A stretch of DNA of 64,000 nucleotides from Nocardia sp. (GCA_014360565.1 JACIXH010000003.1:1-64000); one strand, 5' to 3'; positions 23,901-29,511 are shown, numbered from the stretch's first letter. Numbers and translations: made by a program. Notes: generated from the letters alone by a model not told the origin.

Positions 23901-25801
23901 TGTGCGGCGGACGGCTGGTGCTCGCCGCACCCGACGGCCACCGGGACCCGGCCTATCTCGCCGAGCTGATGCGACGCCGGGAAGTGACGACCCTCTACGT
24001 CGTGCCGTCGATGCTCGACACCTTGCTCACCGAAGGACTCCCGCCCTCGCTTCGCCGTGTCCTGGCCATCGGTGAGACCCTCCCGGTCGGCCTGGCCCGC
24101 CGATGCGCCACCGCGGCCCCCCACGCCACCCTGTTCAACGTCTACGGTCCCACCGAGGCCGCCGTCTCGATCACCAGCCACCGGGTGAGCGCCGCCGACA
24201 CGATCACCGTCCCGATCGGCACACCGGTCTGGAACAGCCAGGTCTACGTCCTGGACGCACACCTTCGCCCGGTTGCCGCAGGCGTCGCGGGTGAGCTCTA
24301 TCTGGCCGGCGCGCAGTTGGCCACGGGTTACCTCGCCCGCCCCGACCTCACCGCCGAACGCTTCCTGGCCAACCCGTTCGACCCCGGCAGCCGGATGTAT
24401 CGCACCGGCGACCTCGCCGTCTGGAACGCCGACGGCGAACTCGACTACCGGGGCCGCACCGACTTCCAGCTCAAGATCCGTGGTCACCGCATCGAACTCC
24501 AGGAGATCGATGCCGTCCTGGCCACCCATCCCGACGTCGGCTTCGCTGTCACCGTCGGCCGCGAGAACCACACCGGGGCAACGGTATTGGTGTCCTACGT
24601 CGTCGCAGGACCGGGTCGGAAGGTGACCGTCGGCGCCCTCGCGCAGTGGGCGTCTCGGTCTCTGCCCGGCCATATGGTGCCCACCACGATCATGATCCTC
24701 GACGAAGTCCCGCTGACCCACGTCGGCAAACTCGACCGCAGCGCCCTGCCGGCCCCCGAGTTGGCCACCCGCACCTACCGTGGCCCCGCCACCGCGATCG
24801 AACACACGGTCTGCGAGATCTTCGCCGATGTCCTGCGTCTGGACCGCGTCGGCATGGACGACCATTTCTTCGAACTCGGCGGCACCTCCCTCAGCGCCAC
24901 CCGCCTGTCCACCCAGCTCAGCGCCGCGACGGCCACAACCGTCCCCGTCACCTGGATCTTCACCACACCCACCCCGGCGGGCATCGTCGCGGCGTTGCGC
25001 GCCGACATCGCCGACACCGACGCCGCCTTCGACATCTTGCTGCCCTTGCGCGCCGAGGGCACCGGCGAGCCGCTGTTCTGCATCCATCCGATCAGCGGCA
25101 TCGCCTGGTCCTTCAGCGGCCTGGCCGCCCATCTGGACCGACCGCTCTACGGTCTGCAGTCACCGGCATTGAGTTCAGCGCAGCCCCTTCCTGATTCGAT
25201 CGAGAAATGGGCCCTGCTGTACCTGGAGCAGATCCGCGCGGTGCAAGCGCAAGGCCCGTACCACCTGCTCGGCTGGTCGCTGGGCGGCGTGATCGCCCAC
25301 GCCATCGCGGTGCGACTGCAGGAAGACGGTGAGAAAGTCGCGGTGCTGGCGATGCTCGACAGCACCCTGTCGTCGGCATCGGCATCGGCATCGGCATCGG
25401 CCACTGCCTCCACCGCCGACCTGCTCGGTGGATTCGCCGGCATCGGCGATCACGACGAACCGCTCGACGCCCGGCGACTCGCCCGGACACTGTGCGAACT
25501 CTCCGCACCCCAGACCTCGATCGACCCCTCCCGCATCGACCGCATCGTCGACGCGGCCATCACCTCGGCCGCCCTCGACGCCGCCTATCACCCCCGCCGC
25601 TTCGACGGCACCATCACCTATTTCACCGCCGCCGACGACGACCCGACCGGCACGACAGGTGCGTCATCCTGGTCGGAGGCGGCAACCGCCGTCGACAACC
25701 ACGCCGTGAACGCCACCCATTGGCGAATGACCGAAGACCGCGCCCTCGCCGTCATCGCCGACACGTTGGGAAGGGAGCTGGGTTCCTTCACCGACAGGTG
25801 A
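8957..25801 (+). CDS. Four-module non-ribosomal peptide synthetase with terminal thioesterase
   Basis: About 5,614 residues. Domains by approximate nucleotide range: A1 9030-10545, T1 (GGDS 10649), E1 10800-12225; C2 12270-13575, half-C 13580-14515, A2 14535-16020, T2, E2 16275-17690; C3 17730-19080, half-C 19080-19900, A3 19920-21405, T3; C4 21690-23130, A4 23175-24750, T4; TE 25040-25790. All A domains keep TSGSTG, YGPTE, YRTGD and the A10 Lys. C domains show HHLLVDG, HHILLDG and HHIAGDG; the TE has GWSLGG. T1 and T2 carry GGDS, usual before epimerases; T3 and T4 carry GGNS/GGTS. Predicted product: a TE-released tetrapeptide with D residues at 1 and 2; amino acids cannot be assigned. ATG 8957 begins MREARTSPREARR; an open frame extends to ATG 8813. 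No MbtH-like, tailoring or export gene adjoins. Confidence 0.93.
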   Translation: MREARTSPREARRSSRGRGNRKSSTPLFTQLLTAAVDTAADTVAVSWSPVDGVCRTLTYTQLDEYSSRLARELLARGIGPGDVVALGFTRSIESVAAVWAVAKTGAAYVPVDPALPAERIAYLLEDSGTILGLTRTAHQDTLGGSVEWLDIDAVPVQERISARPTHPISYLDRVRPLTDQHPAYVIYTSGSTGRPKGVVVTHTGLGALVAAAGQRYSVGAGDRVLHVCSPNFDVSVLELLLAFNSGATLVIAPPTAFGGDELAALLRRERVTHLLITPAALESVDAHDLDALRVVVVAGDAFGPALVDRWAVNRAFFNGYGPTEATVLATGTCAMVPGEPVTIGSAFAGVGAAVLDSRLRPVPAGVTSELYLSGPALAQGYQGRPALTAERFVAAPFAGTGARMYRTGDLVRRTPDGDFECLGRSDFQVKIRGFRVELGEIDAALTAHPAIEYAVTLGAKAESGATVLVSYVLARPGLSIDTEELAQFVGATLPGHMVPTVVMSIDAIPLTPNGKLDRAALPKPVFGAAGSRAPEGPVETAIAALFAQILGLEQIGAEDSFFAAGGDSILSIQLVSRARNAGISFTPQAVFEHRTVAGLARVAVLGAESTPTLPELPGGGVGAMPLTPVLAAWLAGGRVFDRFTQQMVLALPAGIDRDALVKTLTAVIDHHDMLRAGLRQVDGRWELHALAPGGVDVHELLTRVDVPAGADLGEIAEVAMESVLAALDPRAYRMIGFAWLVREDGPDGLVVAANHAAIDGVSWRILLSDLVAAWAQLDRDVVVLAPVGTSFRRWAYGLTDAAASRRAELTHWRHTLSVPDPLLGDRGLGPTDTASTVRTISVEVPADISAAVLTDLPTRYRAGAEDGLLAALAMAVRRWRGRRGVDAAATRVRLEGHGREQSVLDGADLTRTVGWFTSMYPVALDLSEVGNDAAWHNGSATAAAVKAIKEQLRAVPHKGIGFGMLRHLDPESAAELAGPLGQVGFNYLGRVSAGDVALSRTDHSWLPTADWGEPVAEQDPDLPAAAVIDINALATSTDAGLRLRASFSYAAGILDEHSVQELADGWTAALSVLADHLHDPAAGGLSPADVALVRVSQAELDTWHRERPRLTDVVPLAPLQLGLLFLAQVSPTDPYLVQLAVELAGEVDSDRLRRAAQAVLDRHAILRTCFGSSAAGTPVGFVTEGVSVPWHIVETDSSDADEFLAAEAGIAFTLSAAPLLRFTLYRRAEGMHLVLTAHHLLVDGWSMPLLMRELLLCYATDGAPAALPRVRPYRDYLAWLADQDPRVALVRWREALSGTTPTLLAAAVGPPAVSTSSHGMCTVELSPAEAEQLATCAAAEDVTVNTVFQAAWAVVLAGAIGGSDVVFGAVVSGRPPLLDGVDNMVGLFANTIPVRVRYNDAEPLRNILSRVQSEQIALLDGHHLGLVEIQRAAGTGELFDTLMAYESYPVDTEGMRRAHGAIDGLEIVDVRAANATHYPVAVGIEVGDGIRIGVQYRLDLIDSAIAAALADRLRAILDAFVRTPQHTPAQLLKTLDERNDPIAETTYRRSVLADLPRDLNLPADRARPTTAVVADARVCFEIPADLHQRMRHFAESRDTTVFSLVHTAFAMLLARLSNTGDIAIDTPCPQATQTHLVLRLPVRGATTVDELLAEASTVARRAFARTGWSSTDITSAPDPLGRTARPAADGQRSPDHDAGQPPRRNPPAREEQPLVRFRLRYSEHDIPESTPASCAVAPCDLVLSLRAPITSSRSDDHAPRQQAHRPVRQPTAGADSRITPRPASAVAVGDLPTLDTADPVAAEFAYASALFDKDTVEVFAQRLVRLLTEAIAHPGTPVGDLALLSTAELATLLTREDAPATSAAVLPDLLARGSALGHDRIAVRHAGISITYGELTERTARWARELIDRGVGPEIVVAVALPRSADMIAAALAVAAAGGVYVPMDPGNPIQRLHHLVADSGAQLGICARVEDLPDSLNRLTLEHLDRSSATHSTSPISDADRLAPVRVDHPAYIIYTSGSTGLPKGVTVTHAGLSPLVAEAVRRYRLGPEHRFLHICAPWFDPSVLEWLCAFTTGATLVVAPSDIAGGVELTDLLAAESVTHAIITPAVLGTLDPTELGALESLSVGGDVSTEQLLARWQPGRRYLNGYGPTETTIISTYAELAAGEAISIGRPVQGTHAMILDARLNPVPPGVTGELYLSGRALARGYRNQPGTTSARFVPDPWGAPGTRMYRTGDLVRRRATGDLDYRARADTQLKVRGFRIEPGEIDAVLVSHPDVAFAVTVGRRNRSGATILVSYVLATQGHSADPQALVEYATDRLAAHAVPSAIVVLDQLPLTSNGKLDRDALPEPVAVTTPAAVPTGTTQTLLAELFARVLGVAEVGAHDSFFALGGDSILSIQLVSVARAAGIVFSTRDVFEHRTVAKLSAIAALDSTDAIVLAELPGGGIGEVALTPVLADFLTTGPSDRFAQTMVLALPEDIDRPGLVAAIAAIVGHHDMLRSRLRREGDDWRFEVLAPHAIDVDALITEIAVPGEVGATSSPDDLTGIGSAAMDSALSALDPAAARMIAFTWIRRHGAHDVLAVAAHHYVIDGVSWRILLPDLVIAWSQRQAGAPIVLPPVATSFRRWAHGLTILDRTAEIDHWHQVLSTPDPLLGDRAVDSGLDTEATMRSITVQIPAEITDPLLTTLPAQYRAGADHPLLAALALAVRVWRARRGIDSPTLRLRLEGHGRQEDAVPGADLTRTVGWFTTVYPVALDLSAITPAIFDDAALAATMRTIKEQLLAVPDNGIGFGLLRRDPRTRNLLSGNLGQIGFNYLGRATTAAQPTGDTAWLPTADLGDIDVDYDPTLPAHTVLDINAIAVTTDSGPCLQANFRYATAILTESDVAELAEDWTNWLTALAEHTRHPCAGGLTPSDVALVQVSQTDLNTWRDTHPGLSDVLPLSPLQQSLLALGEMLDESVHAYVIQLMAELSGQLDTDRLRQAAATVLARHANLRSAFVTTPDGTAVQLVADAVEAPVRIVETTDAALPALLAGDQRAGFDPTSAPLLRFTVYTTGTARSHLVLTGHHILLDGWSMPLLMKELLVLYATHGDASPLAPVRPYRDYLEWLTRQDRTAAERAWSQVLAGVQTSPLAPELTWPPATGTGYGLCEFELDAARTAVLTAFAAATEVTANTVFQTAWGLVVAASTARDDVVFGATVSGRPPQLDGVGDMIGLFVDAVPVRVRIRPADTIGELIRAVQAEQARLLDHHHLGLGAIQRVAGQGELFDTMLAFESYPVDVEGLQRAGGALDGLSIDDLHGADHTHYPITVLIFLGARTRVQIKYRRDLVADPVAQAITDRLRTAIDTVIATPNTSATTIAEQLATDPTDPITRSRFWRRTLADLPAPAILPTDHPRVERTPALHDRAGAQRRPADHGDPQHSTRVVLPAPVHHDLRRLAELANVSRRSLLRTALAVLLARLTDSHDIVIRTCDPDLLLRTAIDPAAPFSDLLAQADDAGRQALAHAGIPFTDLPGLLGVEPRSLAQVCLRFRSADAATGEFAVPSAMLDASRPDGVRTPAANGHRHLPTDDLETAGELTVAVLEDESSTTIELSFPRTVVDDHEAATFVRRLVRLLTAIAAAPRTPVGDLPLFDHAEYVLLTHLGDGTNPTTTATLPELLVRGTGYGQHRIAVRDNAHSYTYGTLDAESSRLARVLVAEGIGPETVVASAIPRSYASILAFWAVAKAGGVYLPVDPNYPADRVRHMLDDSAATIGLTVAAANGLPESVRWLILDEPTVRARIAACSSTPVRDRDRRAPLRRDNLAYLIYTSGSTGVPKGVSVTNAGLGALVAHSAALMRLRHDHRMLHVCSPSFDQSIEELSTAFHHGATLVIAPPETLGGADLDDLLRTEQVTHTIITPALLSTLDPAAVPELQCVSAGGEATTAELLATWQPGRSFLNGYGPTETTIGATYSALRAGDRVTIGRPVPGMRAVVLDARLHPVPVGVTGELYLAGPALARGYRGRSAATADRFVACPWAGPGARMYRTGDLVRWVHADTYELEYLGRTDFQIKVRGFRIEPGEIDAVLARHPQVSSALTVGAENPAGDTVLVTYVTGRDIDPGAIARWSSSMLPAHMVPAAVVVLDRIPLSAAGKIDRSALPAPKFATRTYREPGTAMERTVAEVFAEVLGADRVGADDNFFDLGGNSLLATRLTARLGAALDIRVPVRVLFAAPTVAECAHELAGSTRAAARPALGPCPRPERIPLSPAQQRMWFLNRFDTGTAAYNIPVVLRLTGALDTTAMRQAFTDLVARHEILRTVYPAVEHAPAQIVLPIDHPDVPLLAVTTIIDGQDPTADARTGAGPGGGAHERARVSDTMTTAVTELVSTVFDVTAEVPLRATLFELGPDDYVLAMAVHHIAGDGFSGGPLTRDLVTAYTARAHGQHPAWAPLPVQYADYAIWQQTLLGDESDPTSMSATQLGYWQQVLVDLPDQLELPRDRPRPAIQSYAGGRVPFTVDTATHAALAELARTHGATLFMAVHTALAVVLAELSGTTDIAVGTPVAGRGDAVLDDLIGMFVNTLVFRTRVDPGMSFAEQLTRQRDTDLAAFAHADIPFERLVEVLNPARSTARHPLFQVGLSFQNLAEVRMDLTGMTVSSIELDRALSQFDLHLILADRYTADGSPAGITGYCTYATDLFDAATVAGFLARLTRLIAAVVADPGAPLHTIDLLAPAERTQILATWNRTARHTDPNTTLVSLLDSTVARAPDAVALIADDIGVTYAELDARVNRLARYLITEGVGPETRVALAMRRSIDLVVAMYAVSTAGGAYVPVDPDQPRARTEYILTTADPLLVLADAGTWLDAAEHTSTTSPTGASPQGAEHRRAPRSTEDRYDSTTPIDAPVRCLDHLDLSAHSPAPITDRDRRAPLRPADTAYVIFTSGSTGRPKGVAVSHAAIVNQLRWKAAEFGLTAQDVVLLKTAATFDLSVWEFWSAPLCGGRLVLAAPDGHRDPAYLAELMRRREVTTLYVVPSMLDTLLTEGLPPSLRRVLAIGETLPVGLARRCATAAPHATLFNVYGPTEAAVSITSHRVSAADTITVPIGTPVWNSQVYVLDAHLRPVAAGVAGELYLAGAQLATGYLARPDLTAERFLANPFDPGSRMYRTGDLAVWNADGELDYRGRTDFQLKIRGHRIELQEIDAVLATHPDVGFAVTVGRENHTGATVLVSYVVAGPGRKVTVGALAQWASRSLPGHMVPTTIMILDEVPLTHVGKLDRSALPAPELATRTYRGPATAIEHTVCEIFADVLRLDRVGMDDHFFELGGTSLSATRLSTQLSAATATTVPVTWIFTTPTPAGIVAALRADIADTDAAFDILLPLRAEGTGEPLFCIHPISGIAWSFSGLAAHLDRPLYGLQSPALSSAQPLPDSIEKWALLYLEQIRAVQAQGPYHLLGWSLGGVIAHAIAVRLQEDGEKVAVLAMLDSTLSSASASASASATASTADLLGGFAGIGDHDEPLDARRLARTLCELSAPQTSIDPSRIDRIVDAAITSAALDAAYHPRRFDGTITYFTAADDDPTGTTGASSWSEAATAVDNHAVNATHWRMTEDRALAVIADTLGRELGSFTDR
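13580..14515 (+). other. Isolated C-terminal half condensation domain between C2 and A2
   Basis: After complete C2 and before A2 there are about 310 extra residues. They begin YRRSVLADLPRDLNLPADR and continue with DTTVFSLVHTAFAMLLARLSNTGDIAI and a C-terminal VFAQRLVRLLTEAIAHPG. These match the second lobe of an ordinary C domain (compare C4: YWQQVLVDLPDQLELPRDR and GATLFMAVHTALAVVLAEL). The first lobe with HHxxxDG is absent, and two Pro/Arg/Asp-rich loops are inserted. It cannot condense on its own and is probably structural or degenerate. Confidence 0.7.
19080..19900 (+). other. Isolated C-terminal half condensation domain between C3 and A3
   Basis: The second instance of the half domain, at the same position in module 3. 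It begins FWRRTLADLPAPAILPTDH, continues RRSLLRTALAVLLARLTDSHDIVI, and ends FVRRLVRLLTAIAAAPRTPVGDL before A3. It lacks the HHxxxDG lobe. It is clearly diverged from the module 2 copy, so its retention does not look like a recent duplication artefact. Confidence 0.7.
25373..25402 (+). repeat. Hexanucleotide tandem repeat (TCGGCA) in the thioesterase domain
   Basis: Four exact TCGGCA units followed by TCGGCC encode an alternating Ser-Ala run after AMLDSTLSS in the thioesterase, about 30 residues beyond the catalytic serine's strand. It would add a flexible loop near the lid. Unit changes keep the frame, so its length may vary between strains. Confidence 0.85.
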
Positions 25802-25826
25802 CGACCCCGCACACACCGTGCTGCGG

Positions 25827-26318
25827 TCAGATCTGGTGCGACCAGGCCACGAAGAACAACGCTCCGACCGCCGCGAGGATCACCGCGGCCGGTATCGCCC
25901 ACCACGATCGGTCACCACCGAGCACGGTCCTGGTCACGCGTAGCTGCAACCGTCCGAACAGGGCGATCAGGCCGATGAACGCCGGTGCGATCAGCACACC
26001 GAGCGCCGCGTGCACCGCCCATGCGCCCGCCAAGGTCGGCCCGCCCCACGCGTTCTCGTAACCGTCGGCCCCGACCAGCGGATACGCCAGACCGCGCACC
26101 AGAACCAGCACGCTCAGCATCGCGAGAAACCAGCCGAGCAGCCCGGCGCCGCCGGACAGCACCGAGTGCAACAGGCAGCGCGCCGGCGAAATGTTATGGG
26201 CGCCAACGGGTTCGCGGAGCAGTCGGCGCGCCACCCGCAGCCGGGTCCGCACTCGGGTGAACGCCAGCGGCAATGCCAGCAATTCATAGGCCGCCGACCG
26301 CGCTGCCGCGCCGATCAC
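25827..26318 (-). CDS. Small integral membrane protein, unknown function
   Basis: 163 residues. Hydrophobic segments are GAGLLGWFLAMLSVLVLVRG, a central pair in AWAVHAALGVLIAPAFIGLIALFG, and a C-terminal WWAIPAAVILAAVGALFFVAW, so about four membrane spans with a basic N-terminus. GTG 26318 is chosen because it overlaps the Nudix stop (GTGA), the usual coupling arrangement; longer in-frame starts would run inside the Nudix gene. The gene converges on the NRPS end, 25 bases apart, without a visible hairpin. I do not recognise the family. A transport link to the NRPS product is possible but unsupported. Confidence 0.65.
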   Translation of the reverse strand: MIGAAARSAAYELLALPLAFTRVRTRLRVARRLLREPVGAHNISPARCLLHSVLSGGAGLLGWFLAMLSVLVLVRGLAYPLVGADGYENAWGGPTLAGAWAVHAALGVLIAPAFIGLIALFGRLQLRVTRTVLGGDRSWWAIPAAVILAAVGALFFVAWSHQI

Positions 26319-26740
26319 CGCAGGGACCCGGCCGCCGCGAGGTCGTCGAACAACAACTGGTCGACCGGCGGCACCAGATCGCGATCGCCGAACCCGAACC
26401 ACGTCAACGCCTCGATCTCACTGCTGGCCGTGAGCACCCCGCGATAATCGGCGGTGTAGCAGGCCATCCGGACCACCGTGTCGTGCCCGTCGGCGATCAC
26501 GGCCTCGTAGGTGCCGACGTGCACGGCGCTCTCGGGCGCGAGTTCGACGGTCAGTTCCTCGGCGACCTCGCGGACCAGGGTCTGCAAGTCGGTCTCGGCG
26601 CCCTCGCGCTTGCCGCCGGGAATGAAGAACACGTCCTTGCCGCGCGGACGCGCACACAGGATGCGACCGTTCTCGATCAGCACCCAGGCCACCGTGTCGA
26701 CGAGTTGCTGCTGCGCAGGTTCCACCACGGCCCGCAGCAT
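26315..26740 (-). CDS. Nudix hydrolase
   Basis: 141-residue Nudix-fold protein. The Nudix box is complete: G-x5-E-x7-REVAEELTV within the segment GGKREGAETDLQTLVREVAEE, which provides the metal-binding glutamates for hydrolysis of nucleoside diphosphate-X compounds. The N-terminus reads VDTVAWVLIENGRILCARPRGKD, typical of MutT-like members. The substrate is unknown; sanitising or nucleotide-sugar roles are both possible. ATG 26740 lacks a clear ribosome binding site; a GTG four codons in is an alternative. It overlaps the membrane protein gene downstream by 4 bases. Confidence 0.85.
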   Translation of the reverse strand: MLRAVVEPAQQQLVDTVAWVLIENGRILCARPRGKDVFFIPGGKREGAETDLQTLVREVAEELTVELAPESAVHVGTYEAVIADGHDTVVRMACYTADYRGVLTASSEIEALTWFGFGDRDLVPPVDQLLFDDLAAAGSLR

Positions 26741-26793
26741 AACGCCGCGCGCACACGCGGGGTCGCGCAGCGTGCTCACGGCGCGACCGGCGG

Positions 26794-27273
26794 TCAGTGG
26801 CCGGGCAGTACGCACACGGTGTCGAGCCCCAGGACGCGGTTGAGCCGCCCGAACGCCAGCCACGAGCCGATGCTCATGCTCAGCTCGACGACCTCGGCCT
26901 GGGTGTACTCGGCGAACATCCTGGCCCAGAATTCGTCGTCGAGGCCGTGGTGGTCGGTGGCGTAGCGCTCGGCGTACTCGGCGGCCAACCTGGTGCGCTC
27001 GTCGAAGAGGTCGGTGGTGCGCCAGGCCGTGACGGCGTCGGCGAATTCCGCTTCGACCTTCTGCCCGTCGCGTTCGGTGCGCCAGTCCTGACAGAACAGG
27101 CACCCGTTGATCTGGGCGATCCGCAGGCGGGCAGCTTCGAATTCGCGCAGGCCGAGGGTGGAGTGTTCGTAGACCGACAGCGAGAACGCCGCCGCGGCGA
27201 CCCCGATGCCGGGCACCATCTCGCCCCACACGTAACCGATGGGATCTTTGCCCTCGGGAATGTCGATGATCAT
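26794..27273 (-). CDS. Carboxymuconolactone decarboxylase/AhpD-like protein
   Basis: 159-residue helical protein of the CMD/AhpD family. The redox pair appears in RIAQINGCLFCQDWR (CxxC), flanked by the helix EFEAARLRIAQ and the later segment EVVELSMSIGSWLAFGRLNRVLG, as usual for alkylhydroperoxidase-like members. Such proteins act in peroxide reduction or ring-cleavage pathways. The start overlaps the stop of the upstream reductase gene (ATGA at 27270-27273), so both are co-translated. An ECF41 sigma factor, whose partner genes often encode this family, lies 3 kb away but not adjacent. Confidence 0.85.
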   Translation of the reverse strand: MIIDIPEGKDPIGYVWGEMVPGIGVAAAAFSLSVYEHSTLGLREFEAARLRIAQINGCLFCQDWRTERDGQKVEAEFADAVTAWRTTDLFDERTRLAAEYAERYATDHHGLDDEFWARMFAEYTQAEVVELSMSIGSWLAFGRLNRVLGLDTVCVLPGH

Positions 27274-28349
27274 CGTGATGTCCTTCCGAGTTTGCCGACC
27301 GCGGCTCGCAGCGGCACATCGAGTGCGTCGTAGAGGCCGGGCTCGGCCTCGACCAGCCAGTCGATGGCATTGACCAATCTGCCCACCGCCGTGGCATTTC
27401 CGCCCGCCGCGCGATTGCCGCCTTCATCGGTCGCCTCGACGCTGACCTCGATGCGTGGCGAGCCCTCGATGATCACCCGATGGGCGCCGTCACCATCGGG
27501 CGGCGTCGGCCAGTCCGGTGCGCAGCTGGGATGAATCCGGGTGACGTGCTCGATCACGATGCGGGCCTGTCCGTCGACAATGCCTTGCACCTCGAATCGC
27601 ACGGCCCCCTGTGTGCCCGCGTCGAAGGTCCCCATCTTCGCGGTCTGCACCGTGGCGTCGAGGGCGCGCCGGTCCACCGTTTCGGCGATCTCGTCGAGTT
27701 CGACGCCCAACGCTCTGGCCATCAACCGAATCTGGCCGCCCCACACCATCGTCGGCACGCTCGCCATCAGCATCGGCGGCTGGTAGTCCATCGGCTGGCC
27801 CATGCCGACGAGATAGCGCACCGAGTCGGGCTGGTCGTAGGTGGAATAGTCGAAGATCTCCTGGCAGCGCACCACGTCGACGGTGCCGGCGAGCCCGCTG
27901 ATCAACAGTGGCAGCACATCGTTGCCCCAGCCGGGATCCACGCCGGAGACGAACAGCGAACCACCGCCCGCGGCAATGGCTTCCAGTACCGGATCGCGCA
28001 GCTCCGCCGGTGCGCTGCGCGGGTCGTAGAGGGCATAGAGCGCGGGGGTCACGACGACCGCCCCGGCGCGGATCGCCCGCACGATGTCGGCGAGTGCGTC
28101 GTCGGGGCGGATGTCACCGGAGGCCGCGTACACCACCGCCCGCGGGCCGGTCGCGAGTAGCGCGTCGATGTCGTCGACGGCCGCCACTCCCAATTCGGTG
28201 TCGAGGCCTGCGAGCGTGCCCGCGTCTCGGCCAACTTTGTCGGGGTTGTGCACGAGCACCCCGGTGAGAACCAGCGCCGGATGGGCAGCCACGGCACGGA
28301 TGGCCGCGCGGCCGACATTTCCGGTGCCCCAGACGATCGTGGGGATCAT
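27270..28349 (-). CDS. NAD(P)-binding dihydrodipicolinate reductase-like protein
   Basis: 359 residues. A Rossmann fold opens the protein (PTIVWGTGNVGRAAIRAV, GxGxxG at residues about 8-13), followed by HNPDKVGRDAGTLAG, like dihydrodipicolinate reductase N-termini and the related 2,4-diaminopentanoate dehydrogenase-type proteins common in mycobacteria and nocardiae. The C-terminal domain is less conserved. The reaction is probably an NAD(P)-linked reduction of an imine or ketone, but the substrate is unknown. ATG 28349 has GGTGG 5 bases upstream; the longer open frame has no such signal. First gene of a two-gene unit with the AhpD-like gene. Confidence 0.75.
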   Translation of the reverse strand: MIPTIVWGTGNVGRAAIRAVAAHPALVLTGVLVHNPDKVGRDAGTLAGLDTELGVAAVDDIDALLATGPRAVVYAASGDIRPDDALADIVRAIRAGAVVVTPALYALYDPRSAPAELRDPVLEAIAAGGGSLFVSGVDPGWGNDVLPLLISGLAGTVDVVRCQEIFDYSTYDQPDSVRYLVGMGQPMDYQPPMLMASVPTMVWGGQIRLMARALGVELDEIAETVDRRALDATVQTAKMGTFDAGTQGAVRFEVQGIVDGQARIVIEHVTRIHPSCAPDWPTPPDGDGAHRVIIEGSPRIEVSVEATDEGGNRAAGGNATAVGRLVNAIDWLVEAEPGLYDALDVPLRAAVGKLGRTSR

Positions 28350-28398
28350 CGAGCCACCGTAGCAAGCGCTTGGTTCGGCGTCCGGATATCGGGAAATA

Positions 28399-29511
28399 TC
28401 AGCCCGCGCGGATGCCGAGCTCGCCCACGCCACTCGCTCGGCCCAACCGGTTCACCGCCGCGGACAGTTCGCGCTCCGGGAGCCGACGCGCATCGAACAT
28501 CGACACGACGACCTCGTCGCCGACCTGCTCCCAGGTGCCCGCGATCCGGCCGTCGACCAGCACCAGCGCCGAGATCCAGCCCGCCGTCCTGCTCACCTTC
28601 GACCGGTGCTCGGTGGGCAGTAGCGCGGTGTCGCCGGTGCCGGGTCCCAGCACGTACTGGTCGAACGGGCCGAGCAGATGGACGCCGCCGACGGGGGTCG
28701 CGGCGGCGAGATCGTCGGCGAACTCGCTCGGAATCCAGCCCCTCCGGCCGTCGACATCGACCTCGGTCAGCGCGTCACCCAGTGCCGCGAACCACCCGCG
28801 CACGACGGTTTTGCGCAGGCTGTTGCGGCTGAGCCAGGCGTCGAAAACCTCCGGTGTCGCGGGACCGTAGGCACCCAGGTAGGCGTTGATCAGCATCGGT
28901 GCGGCGATATCCGGTTCGGGTATGCCCTGCCATCCGGGCGTCAGACCGGCCGGTGCGCTGAAGGTGACCTTGTTGCCGCGCGCGGGCCCGTGACACAGTG
29001 CGCCCTGCCACGCCAGCGGTTTGAGCACCGCGCCCCACCCGGATCGCAACTGCTCGCCGAGGTGAGCGAACCCGGGTTCGGCCAGCACCGCCTCGACCAA
29101 TTCATCGCGCGTGAGGACCTGGTCGGCCAGGATCGACGACACCACCTCCACGAGGTCGGCCACCTGCTCCGGGGTCGCGCCGAAAGCCTTCTGCCACGAC
29201 GGCTTCTGCCAGGTGCGCGCCGATCCGATCAGCGACAGCGCGGCCGCGGCCTGCTCGGGAGCCATCGCGTGCAGGGTGCCACGCATCGCCCAGGTCTTCA
29301 TCAGCGTGCCCGCGCCCAGCGCCGCGCTCACACCGGCCGGGCGGAATTCGGAGCTGCGCACCCCGACCGCCAGCTCCGCCGCCGACGCCACCTGTGCCTG
29401 CACCCCGGCCAGCCGGGTCGCGATGTCTTCGACCGAACCCCCGGTCGGCGCCGCGACGAACTGGCGACTCAGCCGCCACGCGAACACCTGATCCCACCCG
29501 ACACGCAGCAT
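28399..29511 (-). CDS. AlkZ/YcaQ-like winged-helix DNA glycosylase family protein
   Basis: 370-residue member of the winged-helix family typified by AlkZ of Streptomyces and YcaQ of E. coli, which unhook DNA interstrand crosslinks and remove bulky alkyl purines. The catalytic Q-x-Q signature is visible in LAGVQAQVAS (residues about 36-41), followed by MRGTLHAMAPE and the C-terminal LLGPFDQYVLG and WISALVLVDGRIAGTW. The start ATG 29511 is preceded by AAGGGA. Housekeeping repair and self-resistance versions exist. It lies 2.6 kb past the NRPS with unrelated genes between, so a self-protection role is only a possibility. Confidence 0.85.
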   Translation of the reverse strand: MLRVGWDQVFAWRLSRQFVAAPTGGSVEDIATRLAGVQAQVASAAELAVGVRSSEFRPAGVSAALGAGTLMKTWAMRGTLHAMAPEQAAAALSLIGSARTWQKPSWQKAFGATPEQVADLVEVVSSILADQVLTRDELVEAVLAEPGFAHLGEQLRSGWGAVLKPLAWQGALCHGPARGNKVTFSAPAGLTPGWQGIPEPDIAAPMLINAYLGAYGPATPEVFDAWLSRNSLRKTVVRGWFAALGDALTEVDVDGRRGWIPSEFADDLAAATPVGGVHLLGPFDQYVLGPGTGDTALLPTEHRSKVSRTAGWISALVLVDGRIAGTWEQVGDEVVVSMFDARRLPERELSAAVNRLGRASGVGELGIRAG

